64,000 nucleotides of DNA from Paenibacillus sp. FSL R10-2782 (GTDB lineage: Bacteria; Bacillota; Bacilli; Paenibacillales; Paenibacillaceae), in NCBI RefSeq assembly GCF_038592985.1, contig NZ_CP151951.1, positions 1,169,001-1,233,000 of the forward strand, in the 5' to 3' direction. Positions 15,627 through 23,994 of the stretch are shown one piece after another. The position numbers and the translations under genes were made by a program. Numbering within the stretch: the stretch's first letter is position 1; each line of letters opens with the position of its first letter. The notes under the pieces are model-generated. The model ran no database searches. It was not told the DNA's origin and worked only from the letters and a program-made list of their open reading frames with translations.

Positions 15627-16919
15627 ATGTTTTGTTATCAGTGTGAACAGACGCCGAGTGGCGGGTGTACCGTAGTTGGGGTGTGCGGCAAGAATGAAAC
15701 GATAGCGAGCTTGCAGGATACGATGATTTTTGCGTTAAAAGGCATTGCGGCCTATGCGACACATGCTCGACAGTTGGGCTATAGCGATCCAGAGGTGGAT
15801 CGTATCACGCACGAAGCGTTATATATGACCTTAACCAATTCCAATTTCAATGTACAAGAGCATTTGGAGATGGCGATGAAGGTCGGAAATGCAGCCGTAC
15901 GGATCATGGATGTGCTGGATCATGCGCATACGGATCGTTTTGGCATACCGCAGCCGATTACCGTCAGCCAGAATAAAATTGAAGGACAATGTATCGTCGT
16001 GACCGGACATAATCTGTATGCACTGGAGGAATTGCTGCGGCAAACGGAGGGTAAGGGCATTAATATCTATACCCACTCGGAAATGCTGCCTGCCCACGGT
16101 TATCCGGCGTTGAAGAAATATGCACATCTAAAAGGGAATATCGGCAAAGCCTGGTACGATCAGCGCAGGCTGTTCGAGGAATTTCCAGGCGCGATTCTCG
16201 CCACGACGAACTGTGTGATGCCGATTAAAGGCACATATGCAGACCGCTTCTTCTCTTATGAAGTAGCCGGGCTAGAGGGCGTCGCCAAGATTATGGACGA
16301 TGACTTTGCACCGTTGATCGAGCGCGCGTTGGCGCTGCCAGCCGCAGATGTAGAATCTGAGCAGGTGCTTACGACGGGATATCATCACGAGACGGTCATC
16401 GGACTCGCTCCCGAGATTATTCAGGCGGTGAAAGACGGACATATCCGTCGTTTCTTCGTCATTGCAGGCTGCGACGCACCAGGTAAAGGCGGTAACTATT
16501 ACCGCGAGCTGGCTACTTCCTTGCCGAACGATACGGTTATTTTAACCACGTCCTGTGGGAAATTCCGCTTTAATGACGTGGACTACGGTACCGTGGGGGA
16601 CACGGGGATTCCGCGTTATATTGATCTGGGGCAATGTAACAATTCCGGCTCTACGGTGAAAATCGCTCTGGCGTTAGCGGATGCTTTTGGTTGTACGGTG
16701 AATGAGCTGCCAGTCAGCATCGTGTTGTCCTGGTTTGAGCAAAAAGCAGTTGCCATCCTGCTAGGCTTGTTCAGCCTTGGCATTCAGGATATCCGCATCG
16801 GGCCGAAGCCGCCCGAGTTTATTTCTTCTGGCGTGCTGGATGTGCTCGTAGAGCTGTTTGGCTTAAAGCTGATTACTACCGCAGAGGAAGATATGAAAGC
16901 AATGCTGGCGTTGTCGTAG
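15627..16919 (+). CDS. hcp: Hydroxylamine reductase (hybrid cluster protein)
   Basis: 430 residues. The N-terminal Cys cluster (CYQCEQTPSGGCTVVGVCG) binds the cubane, and downstream segments (HNLYALEELL, TTNCVMPI, GCDAPGKGGNYYREL, CGKFRFNDVDYG) carry the hybrid 4Fe-2O-2S ligands. The enzyme reduces hydroxylamine and probably NO-derived species in the cytoplasm under low oxygen. TTTGGAGG lies 9 nt before ATG 15627. It is slightly shorter than some Hcp proteins (about 430-550), the range of Gram-positive and clostridial forms. Monocistronic with a strong terminator. Confidence 0.9.
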   Translation: MFCYQCEQTPSGGCTVVGVCGKNETIASLQDTMIFALKGIAAYATHARQLGYSDPEVDRITHEALYMTLTNSNFNVQEHLEMAMKVGNAAVRIMDVLDHAHTDRFGIPQPITVSQNKIEGQCIVVTGHNLYALEELLRQTEGKGINIYTHSEMLPAHGYPALKKYAHLKGNIGKAWYDQRRLFEEFPGAILATTNCVMPIKGTYADRFFSYEVAGLEGVAKIMDDDFAPLIERALALPAADVESEQVLTTGYHHETVIGLAPEIIQAVKDGHIRRFFVIAGCDAPGKGGNYYRELATSLPNDTVILTTSCGKFRFNDVDYGTVGDTGIPRYIDLGQCNNSGSTVKIALALADAFGCTVNELPVSIVLSWFEQKAVAILLGLFSLGIQDIRIGPKPPEFISSGVLDVLVELFGLKLITTAEEDMKAMLALS

Positions 16920-16934
16920 GGGATTGGAATGGGA

Positions 16935-16967
16935 GGAACTGCAAAGTGCAGTTCCTTTTATTTTTTT
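16935..16967. terminator. Terminator between hcp and the Xre gene
   Basis: GGAACTGC / GCAGTTCC stem, 5-nt loop, then TTTTATTTTTTT. Confidence 0.9.
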
Positions 16968-17314
16968 CACCGTTCATCAATTCTTGCAAATATGTCCGTA
17001 AGAATCTTCAATGCCAGCTCAGTATCTTTGGATTCGCGCGTTCTTAGCAGAGTCAAAATACTTTTTACACTCGAATTTCCTTCGGCAAGCTCATCATTTT
17101 CCTTTACATATGTAAGCAACTGATAAACGCCCACGTTCAATGCCTTCGCTATTTTCTCCAGATTTTTCAAAGATATATTTCTCTCTGCACGCTCAATAAA
17201 ACCGATATAACTCGAATTGAATCCTGCTTTTTCGGCTAAAGCTTCTTGGGAAAGCCCTTTAGACTTCCGAATATCTCGAATACGTGTGCCGACTAAATCT
17301 AAAAGTTCAGACAT
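16967..17314 (-). CDS. Xre-family regulator (SinR-like)
   Basis: 115 residues. The helix-turn-helix lies at 8-65 (IRDIRKSKGLSQEALAEKAGFNSSYIGFIERAERNISL) and is followed by a short helical tail (SVKSILTLLRTRESKDTELALKILTDIFARI) for oligomerisation. It converges with hcp and shares its terminator. A 30-nt inverted repeat (TTAGAAGT...ACTTCTAA) lies upstream of its start at 17333 and is a likely autoregulatory operator. It stands at the left edge of the AT-rich island, so it may belong to the acquired DNA. Confidence 0.8.
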   Translation of the reverse strand: MSELLDLVGTRIRDIRKSKGLSQEALAEKAGFNSSYIGFIERAERNISLKNLEKIAKALNVGVYQLLTYVKENDELAEGNSSVKSILTLLRTRESKDTELALKILTDIFARIDER

Positions 17315-17332
17315 GATTACACCTCTCTATAG

Positions 17333-17362
17333 TTAGAAGTGTAGAGAAAGAGTTACTTCTAA
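17333..17362. promoter_or_regulatory. Inverted repeat operator upstream of the Xre gene
   Basis: TTAGAAGT and ACTTCTAA arms separated by 14 nt, 19-48 nt before the Xre start codon. Confidence 0.5.
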
Positions 17363-17523
17363 TTAATAACTGTTAATAAGTAAATTGAATTAAAAACTAC
17401 TATATAGTAATATTTATTGTAATGCTTGTCCGATAGCTAGAAATTTGTATATTTTGATCGTTTCTTATTGGTCCTGCGATGTCCTCACTGTTCATTAAAT
17501 TAAAATTCAGGAGTTGACTCCCC

Positions 17524-18030
17524 GTGAAAAATTACTCCTTAAGCAACCACCTACATAGTGATCCAGATTCCATACAGCCTAATCATAGCGACCCCAACAT
17601 ATTGAATTGCATGATGGATTTTCAAAAGCTCGCCCAATATCAGATCAAGCTTGCACAGATCATGCGCAATTATCATCAATTTCACAACTGCCTCATTCTT
17701 TGTGACCGGGCGATGTTTTCTATGGCTAAGGCCGTTTATGTTCACCGAAATCAAATCATTCTATCCTCCATTAACCTATCTATAACGGATGTGTTTAGGT
17801 TAATCCACACGGATGCTGAGCCGAGTTTGGATATGGTGCTGTTTATGGGTACCGTGCATTATCTTATTTCCGCAGAGGATAATGCACATAACAAGCCAAT
17901 GAAGCTGGAGGAGGTCGATAGACTGCTTTTTAGAACGGACCATATTTTAATATGTCTATCTCGTCGAATTGTAGCTGATCCTGCTGAGCGGTATCAATCT
18001 ATTTTTAAAGAAAATCAGTCCATGAAGTAG
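17524..18030 (+). CDS. Hypothetical protein
   Basis: 168 residues, GTG start with CAGGAG about 10 nt upstream. Mostly helical, soluble, His-rich at the N-terminus (SNHLHSDPDSIQPNHSDPN), with no signal peptide or membrane segment. No motif recognised. A palindromic repeat element begins at its stop codon, as for the gene ending at 5187. Confidence 0.55.
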   Translation: MKNYSLSNHLHSDPDSIQPNHSDPNILNCMMDFQKLAQYQIKLAQIMRNYHQFHNCLILCDRAMFSMAKAVYVHRNQIILSSINLSITDVFRLIHTDAEPSLDMVLFMGTVHYLISAEDNAHNKPMKLEEVDRLLFRTDHILICLSRRIVADPAERYQSIFKENQSMK

Positions 18031-18152
18031 TTCAGCATTTTGCATAATTCGATTCCCAACGCTTAGAAGTGCAATATATAGACAAACTAGACCGTTTTGA
18101 TCTATATATTGCTGATTTGAAATCGCTCTTGGGATTTATGCAAAATGTTCAG
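18031..18152 (+). repeat. Palindromic intergenic repeat, copy 2 (MITE-like)
   Basis: 122 nt bounded by a 12-bp terminal inverted repeat (CATTTTGCATAA at 18036 and TTATGCAAAATG at 18136). It has nested arms ATTCCCAA / CTTGGGAT and GCAATATATAGA / TCTATATATTGC. Its right-hand 75 nt match the element at 5190-5264 in the opposite orientation. It has no coding capacity and starts directly at a stop codon. Confidence 0.75.
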
Positions 18153-18263
18153 TTAAATCATATGGTAATAACACCCAACCTTTTCTCACGAATGATATAA
18201 TGGAAAAAAGGGAGATGTTGGCTGCGACCTCAAGGCTCTACAACAGAAAGGGTGTTATTTCAA

Positions 18264-18611
18264 ATGCCTACATACAACAAGCTGGTGCGGGACCGGATTC
18301 CGCACATCATTACGTCTCAGGGCAAGGAATGTCGGACACGTATTTTGGACCCAGAGGAATATAAGCAAGAGCTGAGAACGAAGCTTCGTGAAGAAGCAGA
18401 GGAATATTTTGAAGCGGCGAAAGATAAGGACGCGCTGGAGGAGCTGGCAGATATGCTGGAAGTCATCCGGGCGCTGGCAGAAGTACATGGGGCGAATGTG
18501 GCAGAGCTGGACAAGCTGCGGGCAGACAAAGCCGAGGCACGAGGTGGATTCCAGGAGCGGGTGTTTTTAATCGATGTCAACGAAGCTGAATGTCAAGCTC
18601 ATTACAGATAA
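18264..18611 (+). CDS. Nucleoside triphosphate pyrophosphohydrolase (MazG/HisE-like)
   Basis: 115 residues. The sequence YNKLVRDRIPHIITSQGKEC followed by LREEAEEYFEA and DALEELADMLEVIRALAE gives the EExxE...ELxD Mg2+-binding pattern of small all-alpha NTP pyrophosphatases that remove non-canonical nucleotides. ATG 18264 is preferred (AGAAAGGGTG upstream); an in-frame ATG 12 nt earlier overlaps that site. Monocistronic. Confidence 0.85.
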   Translation: MPTYNKLVRDRIPHIITSQGKECRTRILDPEEYKQELRTKLREEAEEYFEAAKDKDALEELADMLEVIRALAEVHGANVAELDKLRADKAEARGGFQERVFLIDVNEAECQAHYR

Positions 18612-19017
18612 TTTAGCAGATGAGCTGATCGCCGGGATACAACATGCCTCTGGGATTTATATTATGACTTCTTTTATTATGCAATCCGGGGTGAATCGCT
18701 GAGAAATTGACTTATCTGCTCTAGTAAGCCTAAAGTCTAGTCAAGTGGTACATATGGAACAAACCTATTTTCTTATATATTATGTATAGTTAACGTTTGA
18801 TGATTCTTACGTACCTGTCATTGATGGGGTGTTCGTGTGAATTAATTATTCAAAAAAGCTTCTGCTGAAGTTTTGGCGGGAGTTTTTTGTTTGAAAGTAT
18901 AGGATTAGAGATCGTCATATTCTTCCATTTGATGATACAATATAAACATGATTCAAAAGGACTATTTCAAATACGATGTTTCGTTTAATCAATTGTATTT
19001 CTTATATTTACGAACTT
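18612..19017. other. Gene-free stretch with a coding remnant
   Basis: No intact gene. A short open frame ending at about 18840 (TFDDSYVPVIDGVFV then TGA) looks like the C-terminus of a CBS- or ACT-type protein. A nearly identical 30-nt segment recurs at 29275-29306. The rest is AT-rich and leads into the first cassette half-site. Confidence 0.45.
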
Positions 19018-19038
19018 CGTGAATATTCCGTTATGTGA
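19018..19038 (+). repeat. attC-like right half-site opening the cassette array
   Basis: CGTGAAT-ATTCC-GTTATGTGA, the same order as the right ends of the full elements downstream (CGTGAAT, spacer, GTTA). No matching left half is seen. The preceding ~40 nt (CTTATATTTACGAACTT) recur at 35106-35120. The sequence after the GTT is complementary to the left end of the next element (GTTATGTGAAATCAGC against GCAGACATCACATAAC). Confidence 0.6.
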
Positions 19039-19072
19039 AATCAGCTTAAATAAGAGAGAAAGAGTGAGATAG

Positions 19073-19570
19073 ATGATTCAAAGCAGATATTTATTTGTAT
19101 CTCGTGCAGGCAAAGTTATAAAGATCGCCCGACCTAAAGATCATAAGCATAAATCTGTTCCTCAATTAGCAGGTGAGGAAGTACTTGAAGTGATCTTATA
19201 TTACAGGAATAAAGACAGGAAGCCGCATAAACTACTTATGGTGGAATTTGATAGATTCCATTTAGATTCGGACGGAAATTATAAACAGACAGAAGAAGAT
19301 AGAAAAAGAGCTATTCATAATTTTCTTTCTTTTGGGATGGCTGATTTGCATGAAGGAATAGAAGTAGAAGATAAGCCACTACCTATACCTGTTGCGCCGA
19401 TAATTCCGACGACTGCTGAGAAAAAATCATTATACGATTACATAAATGAGAAACTACCCAGTTTTTCAGATGATGCTCCTTATGTAGTGGAAAGTAAAAT
19501 TAAAGCTGCTAAAGAGAAATATGAAGAGTTTAAAAGCATGGCAAAGAAATCAAACAAGCTGTCTAAGTAG
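19073..19570 (+). CDS. Cassette protein of unknown function
   Basis: 165 residues, lysine-rich, soluble, no signal peptide. The N-terminal part (RYLFVSRAGKVIKIARPKDH) and a helical C-terminus (SKIKAAKEKYEEFKSMAKK) show no family I recognise. It is the sole gene between the half-site at 19018 and the element at 19590, in the sense orientation, as expected of a one-gene cassette. The ribosome site is weak (AAGAGTGAG). Confidence 0.6.
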   Translation: MIQSRYLFVSRAGKVIKIARPKDHKHKSVPQLAGEEVLEVILYYRNKDRKPHKLLMVEFDRFHLDSDGNYKQTEEDRKRAIHNFLSFGMADLHEGIEVEDKPLPIPVAPIIPTTAEKKSLYDYINEKLPSFSDDAPYVVESKIKAAKEKYEEFKSMAKKSNKLSK

Positions 19571-19589
19571 TTCGAAGAAGAAGCAGACA

Positions 19590-19694
19590 TCACATAACAT
19601 AACATAACATTCACGCTGCGGACATTCGTCCTTGGCCCGGCATGCGCCGGACACCCAGCATATGCTGGGTCGTGAATACAGAAACGTTATACGA
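19590..19694 (+). repeat. attC-like element 1
   Basis: 105 nt. Left end TCACATAAC then ATTCACG; right end CGTGAAT then GTTATACGA. The outer boxes pair with the cassette that lies before the element, the inner boxes (ATTCACG/CGTGAAT) with each other. The centre is a variable GC-rich hairpin (CCCAGCATATGCTGGG). The ATAAC unit is repeated three times at the left edge. Confidence 0.75.
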
Positions 19695-19794
19695 CAGAAT
19701 CAAGTACAAGACTAAAAAAGATAAAGCTAAAATATCTAAATTCGTTTTGTGACGAAAATCATGAGTATAAATTTGATAAGTAGGTGTGAACAAT

Positions 19795-21186
19795 ATGATG
19801 GAAGAATATAAAGATAACAAAGTAGTAGATTTAGTAGTCGAGTTAGACTTCGATCAAAATATTGATATTTTAGTTGCTGAAATTTCTGAAATTCTCAAAT
19901 ATAAGAATGCTCAAATCTCCACTAAAGAGTTAGAAAACGAAACTATTGTAAAATGCATATACAAAGATCAAATCAGAAATTTCGAGAATTTAAGTTTGTT
20001 TTTGGAATTTAAATTTACGAAAGATAATTTTAAAAGTATGAAGCTCTCTCTTGAGCACCATCAGATCAACGAAAATGATTTAGATTTGTATATTTATAAA
20101 ACTATACAAATGAAATTGCTAAACAGTGTATATAAAAAAAATTCTAGTAAATATACTGTTCGAATATACAAAAGCATCTTCAATAAAACTACCATAAAAG
20201 GAGTATATACAATAAATTGGATAAATAAGATTCAAATGTTCCCTCTTATGGTTTTTGAAAAAGATGAATCTTATTCGGAACACATTATTGTATTCGATGT
20301 GGAAGTTAAAGCAATCAATTTAGATCAAGCAAGAAGCATTGCATATAATATTATTTCGGATTTTACTGCCTTTCTTTCTCTGCTTATAGATGTTGGATTT
20401 CAAGACATTAGATCAAAATACATGAATTTTTTAATCAAAGGTAATTTAGGTCGAATACAATTGAATCGCCATCGTACAGGTACTTACGATGAGGAACTAA
20501 AGTTATACGTGAGGGATAATTTCTATGGTATCACGCCTGAAGATAATCCAGGGTATGATTATGGCCCAATTTATTTAGTTGCAGAGGAAATGAAGACGAA
20601 AGTTACTTATCAAACAAATAGTGACGCCTTTTTAGAAAGAATATTTAAAGATAGAGAAATAAAGAAAAAGAGCTCAATGAAAAACGAATATTCAGAAGGT
20701 TCATTTGCACAGATACACAATCCACATAATCCTATTAAAGTACCCAAAAAAATTAGAGATTATTTTCGTGAAATCAAGCAGCTTGAAGAAGAAAATATAA
20801 AAAAATATGAATCTTTCAGAAATGCATGTCGAATTTACCTGCTTGCTAAGAACACAGAACAATTTAACGAAACATCAGCAATATCCTATATGGTAGCGTC
20901 TGTTGAAGCACTAGGAAAATATGAAAAGATAGGTTTCTCTGAAATGTGTAAAAGATATTTAGGGGACGATATTGATTTAAAGTTTCTCGACTATCTGTAC
21001 GGGAATGTTCGATCAGGACATTTTCATTCTGGAGAATTTGCTTTTTTAGAATATGATGTTAATTTCAATAGATCTATGGATAGTTTATATACCAAAATTA
21101 TTCAAAAAAATCGTGAAGCTAAAAGTAGTTTGCGAAAGGTATTGGTAAGTTGGGTTGAAGAGAATTTAAATCTTAGAAATAATTAA
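19795..21186 (+). CDS. Cassette protein with HEPN-like C-terminus (possible ApeA-type defence protein)
   Basis: 463 residues from ATG 19795 (TAGGTG 8 nt upstream; a GTG at 19786 lies inside that site). The N-terminal ~320 residues are not recognised. The C-terminal ~130 residues are helical and include SAISYMVASVEALGKYEKIG followed by GNVRSGHFHSGEF, which fits the HEPN nuclease motif R-x4-6-H and the RxxxxHSG layout of ApeA-like proteins. HEPN proteins are commonly RNases in phage defence or abortive infection. The function is inferred from this one motif. It is the only gene in its cassette and very AT-rich. Confidence 0.6.
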   Translation: MMEEYKDNKVVDLVVELDFDQNIDILVAEISEILKYKNAQISTKELENETIVKCIYKDQIRNFENLSLFLEFKFTKDNFKSMKLSLEHHQINENDLDLYIYKTIQMKLLNSVYKKNSSKYTVRIYKSIFNKTTIKGVYTINWINKIQMFPLMVFEKDESYSEHIIVFDVEVKAINLDQARSIAYNIISDFTAFLSLLIDVGFQDIRSKYMNFLIKGNLGRIQLNRHRTGTYDEELKLYVRDNFYGITPEDNPGYDYGPIYLVAEEMKTKVTYQTNSDAFLERIFKDREIKKKSSMKNEYSEGSFAQIHNPHNPIKVPKKIRDYFREIKQLEEENIKKYESFRNACRIYLLAKNTEQFNETSAISYMVASVEALGKYEKIGFSEMCKRYLGDDIDLKFLDYLYGNVRSGHFHSGEFAFLEYDVNFNRSMDSLYTKIIQKNREAKSSLRKVLVSWVEENLNLRNN

Positions 21187-21249
21187 ATATTTTTAAATAA
21201 AGAGTCAAACAAGAAAAGAAAATTTTAGTCAGTCAGAGATGCAATTCCG

Positions 21250-21331
21250 TCGTATAACATAATATTCACGCTGAGGACATTCGTCCTGGGTCCGGCATCC
21301 GCTGGGGCGTGAATACAGGAACGTTATACGA
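21250..21331 (+). repeat. attC-like element 2
   Basis: 82 nt, the shortest complete copy. TCGTATAAC-ATAAT-ATTCACG on the left; CGTGAAT-ACAGGAAC-GTTATACGA on the right. The left outer box is complementary to the sequence at the start of the preceding cassette (GTTATACGACAGAATC). Confidence 0.8.
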
Positions 21332-21445
21332 AATTCTTGCATTGACCAAAGAACCGACAAAATATATTTAAAAATTTTAATATTGATAGAGAATGTCGGA
21401 TAAAATATAATAAAATTATATATCCATTATTTGGGGGTGCTTGAA

Positions 21446-22300
21446 GTGCCTATATACGAAGCGATCTATAGAAATGAAGAAAACGAAGAATTGGTACTTA
21501 TTAATACATTTGAATCTCATCCCGAGTTTGAAGTTGCGAGGAATAATTTATTTTGTGTGTTCGAAAACTGTCCTGCAAAGCTTGAGTACGTACCTAAAGG
21601 CAAACGCAAGGAGCATTTTAAAACTTGGCCTAAACATAATCATATTCAAGATTGTCTGGATTACTTTGAAAGAGAGAAGGTTGCTCAGGGCAATAAAAAC
21701 TCAGCGACTGCTACAATGGCTCTCACGGATAAACATATCTCAAATATCCTTAATGAAATAAAACGTAAAAGAAAGCAGAAAGAAAATGAAGGGCAATTGC
21801 ATCAGGGGAATAAAAAAACTAAGAAAAAAAGAACTAATGTAGATACATCTTTGCCCGCAACAAGTAATATTAATATTAATCCAACAACTGGTCCTGATGC
21901 TGTGCTACAGGAGGGTGAAGGTGGTTATAAAGCACCACCTGTTAGAAGGAGAAATTTAACGCTCTTAAATAATGATGATATTGGTTTTACTCGTAGTCTA
22001 GAAGATGCGACAATAGAACAGATTGAAATAGACGATGAACGGGTAGTTTTTAAAGTTTCAAATGGACAAAGACACTGTAATATTTACTTTGAAGAGTTTT
22101 TCTTTACTAATTCACCAGTAAACTTTTTGGAATTACTCAAGCAACTAAAAGAGATAGTAGATAAGAGCAACCTGAAATTTTATTTCAGTTGTGTCGGAGA
22201 AGTAGTAAAAAGAGATGATTCGGTTCATATGTTAATCAATAGGAATACTCATTTTAGAGTAGATGATCAGTATTTACCAGTATTCCTCCATACGCTCTGA
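21446..22300 (+). CDS. Cassette protein with N-terminal Cys/His (zinc-finger-like) segment
   Basis: 284 residues from GTG 21446 (GGGGGTG about 6 nt upstream). Residues ~30-70 contain Cys and His spaced like a zinc ribbon (FCVFENCPAKLEYVPKGK, then KTWPKHNHIQDCLDYFE), reminiscent of the N-terminal region of CoiA-like proteins. A Lys-rich linker and a C-terminal alpha/beta domain ending HTL follow. Family not recognised; nucleic acid binding is plausible. Only gene in its cassette. Confidence 0.6.
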   Translation: MPIYEAIYRNEENEELVLINTFESHPEFEVARNNLFCVFENCPAKLEYVPKGKRKEHFKTWPKHNHIQDCLDYFEREKVAQGNKNSATATMALTDKHISNILNEIKRKRKQKENEGQLHQGNKKTKKKRTNVDTSLPATSNININPTTGPDAVLQEGEGGYKAPPVRRRNLTLLNNDDIGFTRSLEDATIEQIEIDDERVVFKVSNGQRHCNIYFEEFFFTNSPVNFLELLKQLKEIVDKSNLKFYFSCVGEVVKRDDSVHMLINRNTHFRVDDQYLPVFLHTL

Positions 22301-22386
22301 ATTTAAGTAACTATTCCTAGATGTACTTCTATCATTAAAGTACATCTTTTTTTTATAGTTTGGACTATTCAAGGATGGCAATAACA

Positions 22387-22557
22387 TCGTATAACAAAAT
22401 ATTCACGTTGCGAGGCCATGAGGCACCTTGTGGATCGCCAGGAGTTAAGCAGCGAGGAAGCGGGATCGGGCAATTAATTCTGCGAGCCTAAGTCTCTGAC
22501 CCAGTCGCTACGTTCCTTTAAGGCTCTGGGGTTCGTGAATACAAGAACGTTATACGA
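22387..22557 (+). repeat. attC-like element 3
   Basis: 171 nt, the longest copy. Left TCGTATAAC-AAAAT-ATTCACG; right CGTGAAT-ACAAGAAC-GTTATACGA. The enlarged GC-rich centre forms several stems. The ends are conserved while the centre is unrelated to elements 1 and 2, as in attC sites. Confidence 0.75.
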
Positions 22558-22574
22558 CAGAATCAAAAACAATA

Positions 22575-22599
22575 GAAAAAGAGGGTCATATGGCCCTCT
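22575..22599 (-). terminator. Terminator of the minus-strand cassette gene
   Basis: AGAGGG / CCCTCT arms with an 8-nt loop, followed on the minus strand by TTTTTC. It overlaps the stop codon of the gene ending at 22598. Confidence 0.75.
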
Positions 22600-22885
22600 A
22601 AATACTAGAATTTTGTAATTCACTAAATAGTTGTAGAGCATCTTTGAAACCTTGTATGTAGATACTTCTTTCTAGGATGGATTGGAGAGAAATTTGGGCG
22701 TCTTCGTAAAGAAAAACCGTATGTTGAAGTTGATCGGGCAAAGCATCACGAAGCGTTTTAAAATATTGATCTGTCTCCGAAGAAAGCTGAGTGTACTCCT
22801 TATGACACTCCAGAAGCTCAGTATATAGTAATTCTAAACGTATTCTTATAAGCGGATCTGTTAATGATTCTAATGTATTAATCAT
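22598..22885 (-). CDS. Unknown small helical protein, partner of a divergent HTH gene
   Basis: 95 residues, acidic and helical (SLTDPLIRIRLELLYTELLE, KEYTQLSSETDQYFKTLRDA). An AGGAGGAAT site precedes the ATG. It has a clear paralogue at 28494-28772, and both are divergent from a 67- to 74-residue Xre-type regulator. No toxin motif is visible. A regulator/effector or toxin-antitoxin-like pair is inferred from the arrangement. Confidence 0.6.
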   Translation of the reverse strand: MINTLESLTDPLIRIRLELLYTELLECHKEYTQLSSETDQYFKTLRDALPDQLQHTVFLYEDAQISLQSILERSIYIQGFKDALQLFSELQNSSI

Positions 22886-22904
22886 ATGTTATTCCTCCTC
22901 AAGT

Positions 22905-22974
22905 TAACTTTATAGAGTTATTATATAACCTTATAAAGTTAATTGAAAGATGAATATTTGACTTTATAGAGTTA
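22905..22974. promoter_or_regulatory. Three 16-bp operators between the divergent genes
   Basis: TAACTTTATAGAGTTA (22905), TAACCTTATAAAGTTA (22926) and TGACTTTATAGAGTTA (22959) are near-identical dyads. They are placed to control both divergent promoters, probably as targets of the HTH protein encoded at 23039. Confidence 0.75.
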
Positions 22975-23038
22975 AAACTTCGCTTTTCGTTGATGATTGC
23001 TAATATGGAAGATAAGATAGAATTATGGAGGGGAAAAG

Positions 23039-23263
23039 ATGAACGTAATCAAGTGCAATATACGAGAACTCATGGCAGAACATCGAATAGATGATATAAC
23101 AGAATTGATGGCGAAATCGGGCTTAAGTCGGAATTCAATCAACAAGTTGTATAGGGGAACGAATATAGAAACAACAAAGCTGGAAACCTTATTCAAGCTA
23201 TGCGACACATTTAACTGCAAATTATCAGATTTAATTGAGTATGTACCCAAAGAAAACCAATAG
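23039..23263 (+). CDS. Small Cro/C1-type HTH regulator
   Basis: 74 residues that are almost entirely one helix-turn-helix (MAEHRIDDITELMAKSGLSRNSINKLYRG, LETLFKLCDTFNCKLSDLIEYV). GAGGGG lies 6 nt before the ATG. Divergent from the 95-residue gene, with three palindromic operators between them. The same pairing occurs at 28.5-29.1 kb. Confidence 0.8.
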   Translation: MNVIKCNIRELMAEHRIDDITELMAKSGLSRNSINKLYRGTNIETTKLETLFKLCDTFNCKLSDLIEYVPKENQ

Positions 23264-23290
23264 TGAAGGCAGATTCGAGAAGTGATTCCA

Positions 23291-23408
23291 TCGTATAACA
23301 TAATATTCAAGCTTCGGCTCCTTTGGAGCCTTGGTCTGCGGATGGATTTCGGGGAGGAATTTCAGCAGACAACCCTTCGGGGTTCATGAATACAGGAACG
23401 TTATGTGA
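23291..23408 (+). repeat. attC-like element 4
   Basis: 118 nt. Left TCGTATAAC-ATAAT-ATTCAAG; right CATGAAT-ACAGGAAC-GTTATGTGA. The centre has stems GGCTCC/GGAGCC, GTCTGC/GCAGAC and AACCC/GGGTT, shared with elements 5, 6 and 8. The left flank GATTCCATCGTATAAC pairs with the start of the preceding cassette. Confidence 0.8.
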
Positions 23409-23483
23409 AATTCTATTGGATACCATTAAACCAAATAAATGATATAATACAACCAACCCAAAACGTCTGCAGGGGGATTAATC

Positions 23484-23609
23484 GTGAAGTGGCAAGGAGT
23501 ACAACAAATCTTTCCGAATCAACTTGTGAAGTTCGAAATTTTTTGTTCTGAAGGGATAAATCATAAAGAATTTATAGATGATTTTTCTGAAAGTAGACAT
23601 GTGAAATGA
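23484..23609 (+). pseudogene. Probable truncated N-terminus of a cassette gene
   Basis: A 41-codon open frame from GTG 23484 with AGGGGGA upstream: it begins MKWQGVQQIFPNQLVKFEIF and ends ESRHVK. It is the first coding segment of its cassette, while the last coding segment of the same cassette, 3.2 kb later at 26786, is a SEC-C zinc motif without a start codon. The two may be halves of one gene split by the DNA in between. This is inference. Confidence 0.4.
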
Positions 23610-23994
23610 GATGCATCTGTGCAAGCACTAGATATCAGGGGCTACGCCCCTGATATGCGGACTTTGAAGATTAAATTAAGTGCTTGCTGTAACGCAATAC
23701 ATTCGCCCCCCCGCTGCCTAAATCTGATGGAAAAAGACGTGCGACGTCCAGCTTTTAACAGCCATCCATTCTCTCGTTCAGTGGCCTGAAGGTTTGTGTT
23801 CCCCTGTTTGCTTCTCCTGATGAAAATTGCTGTTTCTGTCCTAGTTACCGATTTTTATATAACTCTCTTGCAGTTAACAATTAATCGCCGCACTATATTC
23901 CTCCGCGTAACACATCATGCTGGATGACAAGCTTGGTGTAAGCAAACAGCTTGTTCTTCCTTAATACATAAAAGTCATCTTGTCGCTATTTTCG
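23610..23994. other. Gene-free stretch at the left end of a probable insertion
   Basis: Contains a hairpin (TATCAGGGGC / GCCCCTGATA at 23633-23655) and outer arms CAAGCACT / AGTGCTTG. The remainder has short open frames only, with GC content higher than the cassettes around it. No gene recognised. Confidence 0.4.

Noticed and set aside
18811..18842. A T-box or other leader RNA at the repeated CGTACCTGTCATTGATGG segment
   Set aside because: No T-box or riboswitch motif; the conserved part reads as protein ending in a stop, so a coding remnant fits better.
22387..22557. Reading the long GC-rich centre of element 3 as a 5S rRNA or tRNA-like gene
   Set aside because: No match to tRNA arms or 5S conserved loops; ends belong to the attC-like family.
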